64,000 nt of DNA from contig JAUIMM010000702.1 of NCBI GenBank assembly GCA_031769625.1, positions 1,857,001-1,921,000 of the forward strand. Direction: 5' to 3'. This DNA is from Taudactylus pleione (Eukaryota; Chordata; Amphibia; Anura; Myobatrachidae). The position numbers and the translations under genes were made by a program. The notes below the pieces were generated by a model that saw only the letters and a list, made by a program, of their open reading frames with translations, was not told where the DNA came from and did not search any database. This document shows positions 10,898 through 21,370 of this stretch, in pieces (positions within the stretch are counted from its first letter, which is position 1; the number at the start of each line of letters is the position of its first letter).

Positions 10898-12017
10898 CAC
10901 TTCCCTGACTCCTGCTAGAAATTTCCAGAAACAAAGAGGAGGAGTCTTTAGCTAACAGACCTAATATACCAGCAAGGCCAAACTCCCAAGGATCACTATA
11001 GGCTAACACTAATGACTGACACTTAAAAACAAAAGTCTTTACATGTATACTGCTCCCATAGTTGCCAAGTCCGCTTATAATAAGCGGAATTGGGCTTGTT
11101 TTTCTCCAAGTTGCTTGTTTTTTTGAATGGTTGCTTGCTTTTGGGCTTATTTTTTTTTAGGTAGCTAGTTTCTGGGCTTGATAGCCAGGTCCCACTACTA
11201 AGGTGAGCAAATGTTATATAACTCCTTCTCCAATCCATTTATGTTTAGCTGTCTGTATGTATATCTCTCTGTATATGTAGTTATATAGATTTGGTTAATT
11301 AGAATGACTCGTTTAAACGATCAATAGAAGTTACATTTTCCCATATGTCAGTTATTTTGTTTTGACGTGTTTGTTTAAATGACTCTTTTGTCCTGTACTT
11401 TACCACGCACAGAGGACCTCATTCTACAGTGCACACTAGTTGTTTGGGAATCTGCGCAGGACCCATTCTGTGCATGTGCAGAACGGGTCCTGCTATATCG
11501 CACAGGCACCTGTATGCATTTGCCTGATTGACAGGCAGAGGAGTTTGCGGGGCGGAGACAGCCTGAGTTCCTGGAAACAGCGGCATGTTGCCTCTGTTTT
11601 CTGGTGATCCCAGACTGCAACCTTGGTCGCAGCCTGGGATCGCAGGTGCAGCAAGGAGATTTCAGGTACCTTCTGCTGCATTTGCATTTTAGGAAGGACA
11701 GAATTACAAAGCTGCTTGTGTGCGGCTTTGCAATTCTGTACTATGCCAAATCAGGCCTTGAGTGCCCTGCGCTTTACTTCTTACAGTAGAGTTATTCGTA
11801 GAGCAGGGAAAAGCGTTGCTTTTCAAATATTTATATGTATTTTAAGAAAATGAACAATAAACAATAACGTTTGTGGTTTTCGTTAAATTACACCCACTCC
11901 CGTACCACCATATTACGTTGGGCTTATGTTTTGGGCTTTATCGGATTAGGTTGGGCTTGTTTTGGGCTTGTTTTTCACTCAAGAGTTGCTTGTTTCTCAT
12001 TTCAGAGTTGGCAACAG
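10898..12017. other. No gene; probable old DNA-element remnants
   Basis: Two segments share 'gggcttgtttttc' and 'gttgcttg' phrases: 11060-11190, starting at 'gttgccaagtcc', and 11915-12016, ending 'gagttggcaaca'. They look like the ends of one element, with 11411-11757 (starting ggacctcatt, ending aatcaggcc) possibly nested in it. I cannot confirm target duplications for either. Confidence 0.35.
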
Positions 12018-12612
12018 TGACTGCTTCCACAACCACAGGGTTTAAACTGGCTCAGTCAGATTACACTTGCCTTACGCTGTCCTTATCCTAAAGGTAGGTG
12101 TAAAGGCAGCACAGTGTTGATAGGGCCAGGGTGATGACTATTAGCAGAGTAGCAGTAGTGTAGAGGGTAACACTGGAAGAAATTGGTGTTGTGTGCTCTC
12201 ACCCCTTAAGTAGTCAAAAGTTCAAGTTCACTTGGTCAGGGTGCATAAGGTGTTACATGTGTTGCACAGTTGTTTGGTGTTGGTGGCGGTTAGTTCACAC
12301 ATGAGGTCTAAGAGTTATTGAACCAAGCAGAGCAGAGGTTCTCAAACTCGGTCTTCAGGACCCCACACAGTTTATGTTTTCTAGTTCACCCAGCAGGTGC
12401 ACAGGTGTATTCATTACTTACTGACACATTTTAAAAGTCCACTGATGGAGCTAATTATTTCACTTGTGATTCTGTGAGGAGACCTGGAAAACATGCACTG
12501 TCTGGGGTCCTGAAGACCAAGTTTGAGGACCTGTGAAGTAGAGCAATAAATTGCATATGACACAGGGACATAACAGGTGTTCAAACAATAGTACTGATGC
12601 AGCCTGGAGCAT
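12018..12612 (-). repeat. Putative 3' LTR of the copia element, split by a MITE
   Basis: From about 12107 to 12612 it aligns in the same direction with 17276-17565; shared phrases include attagcagagtagcagtag, gttgcacagttgtttggtg and gacacaggga. The alignment is interrupted only by the hAT MITE and its duplication. Weaker similarity continues leftward to about 12018. With the MITE removed its length, about 380 bases, equals that of the partner. Direct repeats on both sides of a copia coding region are best explained as LTRs. Confidence 0.55.
12333..12535. mobile_element. hAT MITE inserted in the copia LTR
   Basis: The ends CAGAGGTTCTCAAACTCGG and ccaagtttgaggacctgtg are inverted repeats. The flanks aagcagag (12325-12332) and aagtagag (12536-12543) agree at 7 of 8 bases. 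The homologous position in the other LTR (near 17500) lacks the element and carries one copy of the target. A second copy of the same family lies at 50145-50348. Confidence 0.9.
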
Positions 12613-13099
12613 TAGGCTATTGGTGCGCGTTGTAATGTGCAGGGTGTCTGAGTGGTATGCTCCCTGGTGTAAGGTAGCATTATGCCCCTCAAATATAGCG
12701 TTGGTGATACAGTATACTTGCAGGCTCCTAGTAGGCACTTCAGGGCTGCTGTTATAGGAGAGTCTCAGAGGTACATGCATTATCTTAGAACGCAAGGGAG
12801 GAAAGAAGCACAAACAAGGTGATCATGCTCTGTAATGCATGCTGACTGTCAGGCCTCCTTCTGAGCCCTGGAAGATAATAGAAACTGCCTGCTCAGTTAA
12901 CTTTTTAGCACAATGGATGGAGGAAGCGCAGGAATGCTCCTCATCCAGCATCCCCTGTTGCTCAAGACTGCCTCTCATTGCATGACACAACATGAGTATC
13001 GCACAAATTGACATCTCACCTGCAATGAGAGAAAAGGAGGGTTCTGCCAAGATAATATTGCTCGGCAGGAAAATATATCAACATTCAAATACAGTATGT

Positions 13100-13330
13100 T
13101 CCAGTCCACAAACCTATTAGAAAACTTTCTGGACATGGGAAGTTAATGCTTTGGTCAACATGTTGGCAATTTTGTTTTAATCTATCAGCTCCATGACAAA
13201 GTGACATTTGGAAGCATTATTGATTACCTTCTCTGAAATAGAAATATGTAGATTACATTTAGTGCCAGCATTATTTAGGGCAAGTATATATCAATCTTCT
13301 CCTTTTGCAGTTGGGTACACAATACTTGAT
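13100..13330 (-). pseudogene. Copia RNase H C-terminal remnant
   Basis: The minus-strand translation around 13140-13200 gives KCHFVMELID, a stop, then NKIANMLTKAL. These resemble the conserved 'YHFVRE...VADMLTK' tail of copia RNase H. It lies where the end of pol should be, just upstream of the putative 3' LTR. The polymerase core that should precede it is not visible between 13330 and 13530, so a deletion is inferred. Confidence 0.6.
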
Positions 13331-13639
13331 GCTTTCACTCTTCTTGGACACGAGTTTTGAATTTCAGGACACACGGTATGGTTGATAACATGGTTTTGGA
13401 TCATGAAGTGTCTGAAGTACACAGAAAACAAGTTCAGCAAGCTACTGGTTTCCGCTTGTTGCTCCTCATGGAACACCTATTCCTCTAATAATTATCTACA
13501 TTTAATGTCTCAGTCTCTGACACGCTTTCATCTGCAAGCATGTCTTGCAGCACAAGTCTCTGTGGCTGTACTGCTGTACAATACTCTGGTTGTCTTTAGC
13601 TGAAGTAGTCTCATGAAACACAACATCCCTTGACAGTAT

Positions 13640-13917
13640 GAGCTTTTTGTTGATAGGGTCCTACAGACAGTAACCGTGCTCTGTTTACAGGATCCCAGCA
13701 TGATACACTCAATGTATTTAGGATCAAGTTTGTATCTTCTCTCTTTAGGTACATGAGCATAAGCTCTACTTCCAAATACACGTAAATGACTGATGTGTGG
13801 TTTCTTACCAGTCCATGCATTCAATGGCGTCTTGTCTTTGACTGCCACTGTAGGTGATACATTTTTGAGGTAAACAGATATATATATGTACTGCTTCGAA
13901 CCAAAATATTTTATCAA
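13640..13917 (-). pseudogene. Copia integrase C-terminal part (GKKP region)
   Basis: The frame reads TPLNAWTGKKPHISHLRVFG followed by RAYAHVPKERRYKLDPK. This is the conserved stretch after the catalytic core in Ty1/copia integrases. It is the best-preserved block of the element, open for about 90 codons before similarity fades near 13640. It lies directly after the catalytic core remnant, in a different frame. Confidence 0.85.
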
Positions 13918-14314
13918 GATTGCAATTAATTAGCATAGCTTGGGCTCTTTCAACTATTCAGATTCACTCTTTCACTTATGCTTTTTTGCTCTGCTGTATA
14001 TGTAATAGTTAGCTGAAGTTGTATGCCATTTTTTATAAGGTAGTTGAAAATATCTTTATATATTCTTTGCCATTGTCACATCTTAGCACTTTCAGTTTCA
14101 GACTTGTCTGGTTCTCTACAAGATTCTTGTAAACTTTGAATTTACTTGTTTTTTTTCTTAAGAATAAAAACAAAGTAACATGTGTCATCCTTGTAGCATC
14201 ATCGATCAGTGTCATGAGGTAATGTTTCCCACTCATGTATTCTACTTCCATTGGTCCAAACACATAAATATGCACTAACTCCAAAGACACCTGTGCTCTG
14301 GGTGCAAACTTCAC
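13918..14314 (-). pseudogene. Copia integrase catalytic core, inactivated
   Basis: The core begins KFAPRAQVSLELVHIYVFGP. Family members have an aspartate where this copy has Y in VHIYVFGP, so the first catalytic acid is lost. The second acid is in LRCDNGKEY and the third in ISERVN, read near 13955-14035 in a shifted frame before a stop. The phrase SGKHYLMTLIDDATRMTHV is also typical. At least one frameshift lies inside the core. Confidence 0.85.
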
Positions 14315-14815
14315 ATGCTGGTCTTACAAGACTGTCCATTGAAACCCCAGCCGCCATACCACTTTGAAGCTTCTGTACATTTTTATAGCCTACGTGTCCA
14401 AGCCACCTGTGCCACAGATCCATTGATTGATTGGATTTAGTAGCTGCCATTGCACAGCACTCAACAGTGTCTAGGGTATTTAGTGTTGGTACCAGATTGC
14501 TGCAGTATTTACATTCCCTTTTTGGTTGTACACAATGCACCAACCCTTTGCAAATTGGTATCTGTATCCTCTCCTCTCAAGAATACTTATGGTAATAAGA
14601 TTAGTTCCTAGGTTAGGCACAAATAATACATCTTTAATGCCTGTGAAAATTTCCTTGCCATTCACCTTCAAATATAGAGAACTTGTCCCACCTTTTGTGC
14701 CATATAGGAACTTGTCTCCAATTTCCCTGACTTTCACTGACTTACATGACTTTAATGATTTGAACCAATTTTAAATACAGCTAAAATGCCTTGTGGCTCC
14801 TGAGTCCATGTACCA
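14315..14815 (-). pseudogene. Copia protease active site and pre-integrase region
   Basis: The minus strand at 14815-14783 reads WYMDSGATRHF, the D-S/T-G aspartic protease motif of copia elements. Next comes a frame with DVLFVPNLGTNLITISILER and FAKGWCIVYNQKGNV (to about 14500). A frameshift follows, then LWHRWLGHVGYKNVQKLQSG and PACEVC, the His-His-Cys-Cys zinc region before integrase. Another frameshift near 14305 leads into the integrase core. Confidence 0.85.
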
Positions 14816-15125
14816 GCAATGCTTATGATGGCTGACTCATTCTCGCTATCACGTCTAGGTAATACATCTATACTTTGGATTTATGTGCTTTGAACATTTA
14901 ATGAGTAGAGAAAAACTTTCAGCATTTATTTCTGTAGGTATTCATTCTTGAAACTGCAATAATTTAGCATGTACAGTCTGTGGCTAGCTTTGTAGTACTG
15001 TACTCTAATACTACTTCCACTCTTGTGTAAGACTTTGCAGCATCTAAATTGCAACCTCCTTGTCATCATTTATGATGCCCTCAGAAGTCAATTGCTGAGA
15101 GATAGATAACATTCTATATATGTAT

Positions 15126-16785
15126 TACAGTGTTCGCAAATACGGGCTATAGCGCCTATTTTACTCGGAAATGGACACAGGGGACTCACTTTTTCAAAAG
15201 GGGTGGGTCCCCGTGGACACACTCCACCAGGATTGGCTAGTTGTAAATTGATTGACAGCTCCCTGGCCCAGCAGCAGGGAGTCCCTATTGCTGATGAGCG
15301 GGGTTGACGAGCGGAGGCTGGTTACCCCAGGGAGGAGCAGAATGCGGGCAGCAGAAAGTAGTCCGCCGGGGGACAGCGCGGACAATGTTGCCACGTCCGC
15401 GCTGTCCCCTGGCTATTCCCCTAGCTGCAAGAAGCCCTCAGAGGTCCTGCGGCTGAGCTAGAGCAAAGCCAAGGTGGTGCTCTTCTCTTCAGGGGATTCC
15501 ACCAAGCGGGCAGCCGAGGTATGGCCCTTGTCCCCAGGCAGGCAGCAGCAGAGCGTGAATGCGGTGCCGGGGAAGAGGAGAGCAGGGAGTGTGGCGGAGT
15601 GGAAGCCGGGGAGCTTGAGCAGGAGAACCTGTTGCAGGCCGCTGAGGTGAGAAAGGGGAGGGAGCTGCCAGTGCTGGGACCAGGACTCCACGTTCCCCCC
15701 CCTATCCCCGGCCGGTCTTTGAATTGAATCACTCGCAAACGGAGCAGCCAATCAGAGGCGGAAGTGTCACGGGCTGTGATCGTGGAGTCCGGGACTGCAG
15801 GAGGACAGTGCCTGGGAGGACCAATACCCAGGTGACTGAGACCGTGTGCTGCCTAAATAAACTTGCATCCGTACCAGCTGTGTGGGGGTGCTGCGGAGGC
15901 TAATGGCTAACACTCTGCAATTAATCAATGTGGCATGCGCGCAGGGGGTCCAGAGGGTAGTCCCTCAGGACTGATAGTGTTCATAATCGCCTTATCTCTT
16001 TCCTAACACCCAGCACTTGCCTGCCCCTAAGCCCCTCCTTACCCCAGAACTGCCTGCTCCTAACCCATTTCTTAACTCCCAGTACTGCCCAGCTGCTATA
16101 TACCCTTATCCCCATCCTTCCCCAGCACTGCATGAGGCTAATACCCTCCTTGCCCCCTAGTACTGCCCCATCTGCTATCTACCCTTATCCCCTCCCTACG
16201 TCCAGTACTGCATGCCCCTAACCCCTTCCTTACCCCCTAGTACTGCCCCAGCAATCTACCCTTATCCCCATCACTACATGCCCTTAAACCCCTCCTTGTC
16301 TCCTAGTACTGCCCCAGCTGCTTATCCTCCCTACTTCCAGTGCTGCATACCCCTAACCCCCTCTTTGCCCCTAGTACTGCCCCAGCTATCTACACTTATG
16401 CTCACCCTATCCCCAGCACGGTGTGCCCCTAACTCCCTCTTTGCCCCCCAGTACTGATCCAACTGCTATCTACACATAACCCCCTTCCTACCCCAACTGC
16501 AACATGATCATACACTCCTCTACCCCCTCCCTGCACCAACCTCTCCCTGCCCTTACACCCCTTTACTCAAACTGTTACTTGTACCCAACACTGTTCCAAC
16601 TGCTGCCTGCCCTCACCCCCCTCCCTACCCACAGCACTGTCTGCCCTTAACCCCCTCTATCCCAGCTCTATCCCAACTGCTTCCTACACTTAGCCTCCTC
16701 TACCCCAAATGATACCTGCCCCCAGTACTGTTCCAACTGCTGCCTGCCCTCACCCCCTCTCTGCCCACAGCACTGCACCTGTTGG
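15126..16785. repeat. Foreign block splitting copia gag, with C-rich minisatellite
   Basis: 15126-15990 is GC-rich, and its open frames on both strands have no recognised domain. 16010-16780 is a C-rich array with degenerate units of about 70-80 bases, each holding 'tagtactgccccagctgct' and 'cccctaaccccct' variants. The block begins cagtgttcgc and the C-rich part ends near cccacagcactg, which could be hAT-like ends, but I find no matching 8-bp flanks. Confidence 0.55.
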
Positions 16786-16989
16786 CCATGTAAGATCAAG
16801 GCAATGTAATTATAAGCTTTATCCGTACTGTAATATGAGTGACTTCCCATGATCTATGTGTATGGCATGTGGGGTGGTCAGATGCTACTGTATATGGCGA
16901 GCTCAAAAGCATAATAATATGTGAAGAAACTCTGGAGTAGGACCCCAATTGGTTAAAGTGAAGGGTCCCTGGGACCCACAATTTTTTTA

Positions 16990-17089
16990 GCTGAGCGCGA
17001 TCACTGTATTCCATGGCAAATTTCCATGTAGCATAGTTTTTTGCACCTACCAGCTTCTCAAAACTTATGCTGATTTCTGCATTGTGCAT
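16990..17089 (-). pseudogene. Copia gag N-terminal fragment
   Basis: Starting at the minus-strand ATG at 17089, the frame reads MHNAEISISFEKLVGAKNYATWKFAME. The 'F.KL.G..NYATWKF' pattern is the conserved N-terminus of Ty1/copia gag. Similarity ends after about 30 residues. The rest of gag is decayed or displaced by the C-rich block. Confidence 0.75.
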
Positions 17090-17184
17090 TTATCTCATGC
17101 AGGTGAAAAAGGGTCTGTCTGGACTGACTCTGATCCTCTTACTCTGTGTTGTTTGAAGCTTGCTTATCTGGGTATCGGCTTATA

Positions 17185-17565
17185 CCACAACAAGGGTATA
17201 TGAAGTTTTGGCAGACAGTTGCATGCACAGTGATGGCCCGAGTTTGGATCCACCTGCACTGTCTGGGGGGAGGGCAGTGACTGGGCCATAACCTATTAGC
17301 AGAGTAGCAGTAGCAGAATTATGCAGTGGGATAGCACTGGATGGAATTGGTTTTGTGCGCTCTCATCACTTAAGTAGTAGACAATACACCTTGCCAGTGA
17401 GCATAAGATGTTAAATGTGTTGCACAGTTGTTTGGTGCTGGTGATGGTTATTCCACAAGTGGTATAGCCTAACCAGGGCTAAGGTTTATTGAACCAGGTA
17501 GAACAATAAGTAGTATATGACACAGGGATATAATAATGGTATTGATGCAGTCTGGAGCGTTAGGG
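17185..17565 (-). repeat. Putative 5' LTR of the copia element
   Basis: The partner of the repeat at 12018-12612. It lies about 100 bases upstream of the gag start on the minus strand. The minus-strand sequence next to it (about 17171-17187) begins TGGTATAAGCC, which resembles a copia primer-binding site (TGGTATCAGAGC type), but the LTR border there is not a clean TG...CA. It keeps the uninterrupted form of the MITE target (near 17500). Confidence 0.5.
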
Positions 17566-18302
17566 TATAAGATGTTCATGTACATCAATGGAATTTTTTT
17601 GATGATGTTGAGCTTCTAATAATGGGGATTATGAAAGTAATGATTGTAAAGGGGATAATTATTGTAGATATTTCATGTGTTGTGTGGTTTGTAAGACTCA
17701 TTTAAAGAGGATTTTAAGCACAAATAACTAATATTAAGTAGGTCTATAGGTATTTTGTATGTACACTCAATAGAACTGTAGGTTTATGTTAACTAAGATA
17801 GGAAACTCTGGTTATAAGTTAGTCTATTATATCTCTTAGTGATTTTGGGAATTATAGTTTTAAGCAATTAGCCATTAAGGTTAGTGCCATTTTTTGTGAT
17901 TGTAACCAATTTGTGTTATATGCCAAATCTACAAAACCTTTTCCTTCCTACTCCTTTAAGTAACATCCACTTTAACCTCTATGATGGAGTCCATAGAAAT
18001 GAATACTTATTTATTTGGCACAAATCCTGGTCTGATTACTGTCTGCGTCTGGGGGAAAATACTCTCCTCTCTGCTAAGGTGTGAAAGGGCAAAGAAACTG
18101 GAGTGCTACCAAAGAGAAGAACTACGGTTGCACTACAAGAAACATATCAAAGTCCACTACATATAAGCATTGAAGATGGATTATAATAAAGGACTTGGAT
18201 ATTATCAACTAACTTATCCAGAAATCCAAATGCTGCCAAAGTAGAAAAGATTAAAGAAAGAAACATTGTTGAGCACTTTCTCTGCATTGAGCACCAGATT
18301 CA
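17566..18302. other. No recognisable gene or element
   Basis: AT-rich sequence without motif-bearing frames, terminal repeats or tandem structure that I can support. Confidence 0.4.
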
Positions 18303-18435
18303 CAGACTTATTTATATGATGAGGGTTTCCCAGACTTATTTATATGATGAGGGTTTCCCAGACTTATTTATATGATGAGGGTTTCCCAGACTTATTTATA
18401 TGATGAGGGTTTCCCAGACTTATTTATATGATTAG
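18303..18435. repeat. 28-bp minisatellite, nearly identical copies
   Basis: About 4.7 copies of a 28-base unit beginning cagacttatttatatgatga. The first four copies are identical, so the array is young. Confidence 0.95.
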
Positions 18436-19696
18436 TTAAGTTGATTGTGTCAGAAATCGCCTATGGCTAATAAAGTCCACCTGGTGTGTAACAATTAACC
18501 TGGATAAAATTCTCTTAAGATTATTGGCCAAGATGTTAGCAAACAGTGTGATGTCAGTGTTCAAGTGGGAAATTAGTTGGAATTTTCAGCATACGGTGAG
18601 CTTTTTATCCAGTTTCATAAAAGTAAATTTTAGGACAAATATTTAGACTCTTTGCAGACTTGTCTTCGTAGACTCTTTGCAGACGCAGCATGAAGACAGG
18701 CTGCAAAGAGCCTCAAAATACTATTCCATCAGAGAGAAGATGGACAGCACAATCAGCAGACTGACCAGTAGAGTGCTGGGGACAAGCAGACAATGACCAC
18801 CAGAGATGTGAGATCCCCAGAATGAAGACATCTCTCATGCAGCTACAGTGGCAGGTCCCATGAAGTGGGTAGGAGGGATAGAGGAGGAGCTCGCAGCCAC
18901 AGGCAGGCAGAACACAGTGGGGAAAGATCTGAAAAGATCCTATCCTGCACAAGCTGCTGTGTAAACGGCAGCTTGTGAACACAATCGGGGCTGTATACCA
19001 TCTCAGGATGGCTTACAGTTACACTACCTTGTTACAAAAATAAAGCTTTTTCGGAACTTGATGAATTACATAATTTGTGGAAATAATGTGGGACAATTTT
19101 AAACAGGAGATATCAGTGGTAATGATAATTATTTTAGAAAAGCAGTTAAGTGATAATGACTAGGCCCCTTTATAACATCATTTTGAAAAATGTTTTCCAT
19201 AACTTCATAGTCATACAATAAAATCTTAGATACAATAACATAAGAAGTCTTTTTTATATGGGCAAAAGTTTCTGTTTGACTATCTACATCCAATAAATCA
19301 CTTTAGTTATTTCGAAGAAATCATGCAAACTTCAATTTATTATGACAGAGCGATTAATCCCCTACATGCTTGAAGTTAATATGGAAAGTGGTGAAATAAG
19401 AATGTGAAGTAAGAAGTGAAGGCAAATATTAGGGAAGGGTAAACTGCCCCTCTGGTAACCAAATATACTGTCCTCCCATATACTATATAGCTTTCATGTC
19501 ATGTGCCAAAATGCTGCCAGTGGTGTTTTTAAGTAAATAATCAATATTTCAAGGCTCTTATAACAAGGAACATTTATATTTCTAGCAAGGATAGAATAGT
19601 ATGCACCACCACTTAAGAGTTGTACAAAGAGCATGGCTGCATTACATAGGGCACATGTCACCTTCCTCCATTGAACTACCTTTGGCCCACTCTTTG
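18436..19696. other. No recognisable gene
   Basis: Unassigned sequence. A direct repeat 'gtagactctttgcagac' lies near 18645-18685 and its inverse 'ctgcaaagag' near 18700. Nothing else is supportable. Confidence 0.35.
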
Positions 19697-19960
19697 TAAC
19701 ATATTCCTTCCTCATCCGTTCCCTGTAACACATCCAATACATTTTGCACCCCACTAGTTCCTTGTAACACATTCCCCCACCCAACACTATAGTAACACAT
19801 TTTTCCCACTCAACTCACTTCTGTAGTAACATTTTTCTTTCCATCATTCTGCAGTACATTTATCCCCCTGTAGTGATACATTTTCCCTTCACCTCTGTAG
19901 TAACATATTTCCCCACTTTCTAGTAATACTTATATTCCCTTCTGCCCCCTGTAAGAAATC
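19697..19960. repeat. Degenerate pyrimidine-rich minisatellite
   Basis: Loosely repeated phrases 'gtaacacattccccca' and 'cctctgtagtaacatattt' at intervals of about 35-50 bases. The repeat is old and poorly conserved. Confidence 0.6.
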
Positions 19961-20452
19961 TCTACTTGGGGCCGCATTACAGGTAGGCAGTGTAGACAGG
20001 TGCAAGTGGGGCCCTTATTCTGGTACTGGGAGTTCAGATGTCTGCTAATTGTACTGCTGGTCAGATGACTAGATGGTTACTGGCAGTGTGACCTGCAGCT
20101 ATATAGTGCAGTAGGGATGGTCTTTCTTGCTGTCCTGTCTTTAATCAGAGTGCTGATTTGAAGTACAATTGTTGTTCAGACCAATTTCTCACACATATCT
20201 TTAGAGTTTATAGTGAAAGGTTCCCAAAAAGCAGAATCTCCTCTCTGGGCTTCTCCAGGGGAGGAGCTTTGTAAAGTTGGCACGTATGGATATATCTTGC
20301 TAATGGAAATACTGGTTGAAGTTTACAGAAAGGAAACAGTAATGCCAATAACCATGCAGTACAACTGGGGTGTGCAGCAGATTGGTATACAGAAATGGCT
20401 TCTTCTGTGATGGTAGCAGAGAAAATAAACTATCACATATTGCTCTTTAGCA

Positions 20453-20530
20453 TAGAGAGAGAGAGGGGGGGAAGGGAGGAGAGAGAGAGGAGAGAGAGGG
20501 TGTACTGTATGTGTGTTTATGTGTGTATAT
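20453..20530. repeat. (GA)n purine tract followed by GT run
   Basis: A GAGAGAGG-rich tract at 20453-20503, followed by TGTGTGTT-type sequence. Low complexity only. Confidence 0.9.
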
Positions 20531-21370
20531 GCATGCATGTGTTTTTTAGATATAATTTATATGGAGTGAGTATACTTTCATATTTTGCTTAAAGTACAGT
20601 AATATATGGGCCAAAAAAAATGTTTCTTTTAAATATTACAACTTCAAAATAGTAAAATAAAAGTACATTTAGAATTAATCTGAGCATATTTTCCAATTTA
20701 ACATAATGATACAACAAAGATAATTTGATTTACTTTTACTTATAATCAGTAAATGGAACTTAATTTTGCCAGCCTTATTTCTAAATCTGCGATAAAATAA
20801 GTTTCATAGTGTATTAACTTACATCCAACATTACAGCCTGCCATGCTCCCTGCATTAACCACACTTTAGTACATTTCAGAACAGGTTTACATGTTCATCA
20901 ACACATGGTTACAGGACTCACACAGCACTATTAATTATTTTATATCATACCCACAACCACTCAGCTGATACAATTATACATCAAACTCTAAAGCTGAGTA
21001 CAATCTATGCGATTCCAACACTGGTCCAAACCAGGTCGATCGACTCCCAATATACTGAGTACTGCACACACTATGTTGCTCACGTCGTTTAAGTGTCGTT
21101 CAGAAAGTGCAGTGTGTATGTACCTATGGCCGATCTCAGATGACAGTTTACTATACACACGTCTCTCTTTTACTAAATCAGCTATGACGTGACTTCTTTT
21201 GACTTGTCAGCAGACGAATGAACATTATATCAGTAGTGCAGGGGAAGGTAGTGTGCACCACCTCATTTGCCAAGTAGATACAGTACGGAATGTAGTAAAC
21301 TGAAGATGTAGACCTTACAGGTGGCAGAAGTGATAACAATGTGTCAGCTACATCACCCACAATGAATACA
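20531..21370. other. No recognisable gene
   Basis: AT-rich to about 20940, then mixed sequence up to the satellite. No feature is supportable. Confidence 0.4.

Larger units (their letters stand above)
12018..17565 (-). mobile_element. Degraded Ty1/copia LTR retrotransposon with nested insertions
   Basis: Read on the minus strand, the order is a putative 5' LTR (about 17565-17185), gag start, gag remnant, protease, pre-integrase zinc region, integrase, an RNase H tail and a putative 3' LTR (about 12612-12018). That is copia order, with integrase before reverse transcriptase. Most of the reverse transcriptase is missing. A C-rich block (about 15126-16785) splits gag and a hAT MITE (12333-12535) sits in the 3' LTR. 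Stops and frameshifts occur in every segment. The protein motifs are firm; the exact LTR borders are not. Confidence 0.75.

Noticed and set aside
11411..11757. Sixth Harbinger-type MITE (ggacctcatt ... aatcaggcc)
   Set aside because: The ends agree over only a few bases and no target duplication is visible; kept only as a remark in the region description.
15128..16775. hAT element with CAGTG...CACTG ends splitting the copia gag
   Set aside because: The 8-base flanks atgtatta and cacctgtt do not match and the ends share only five bases.
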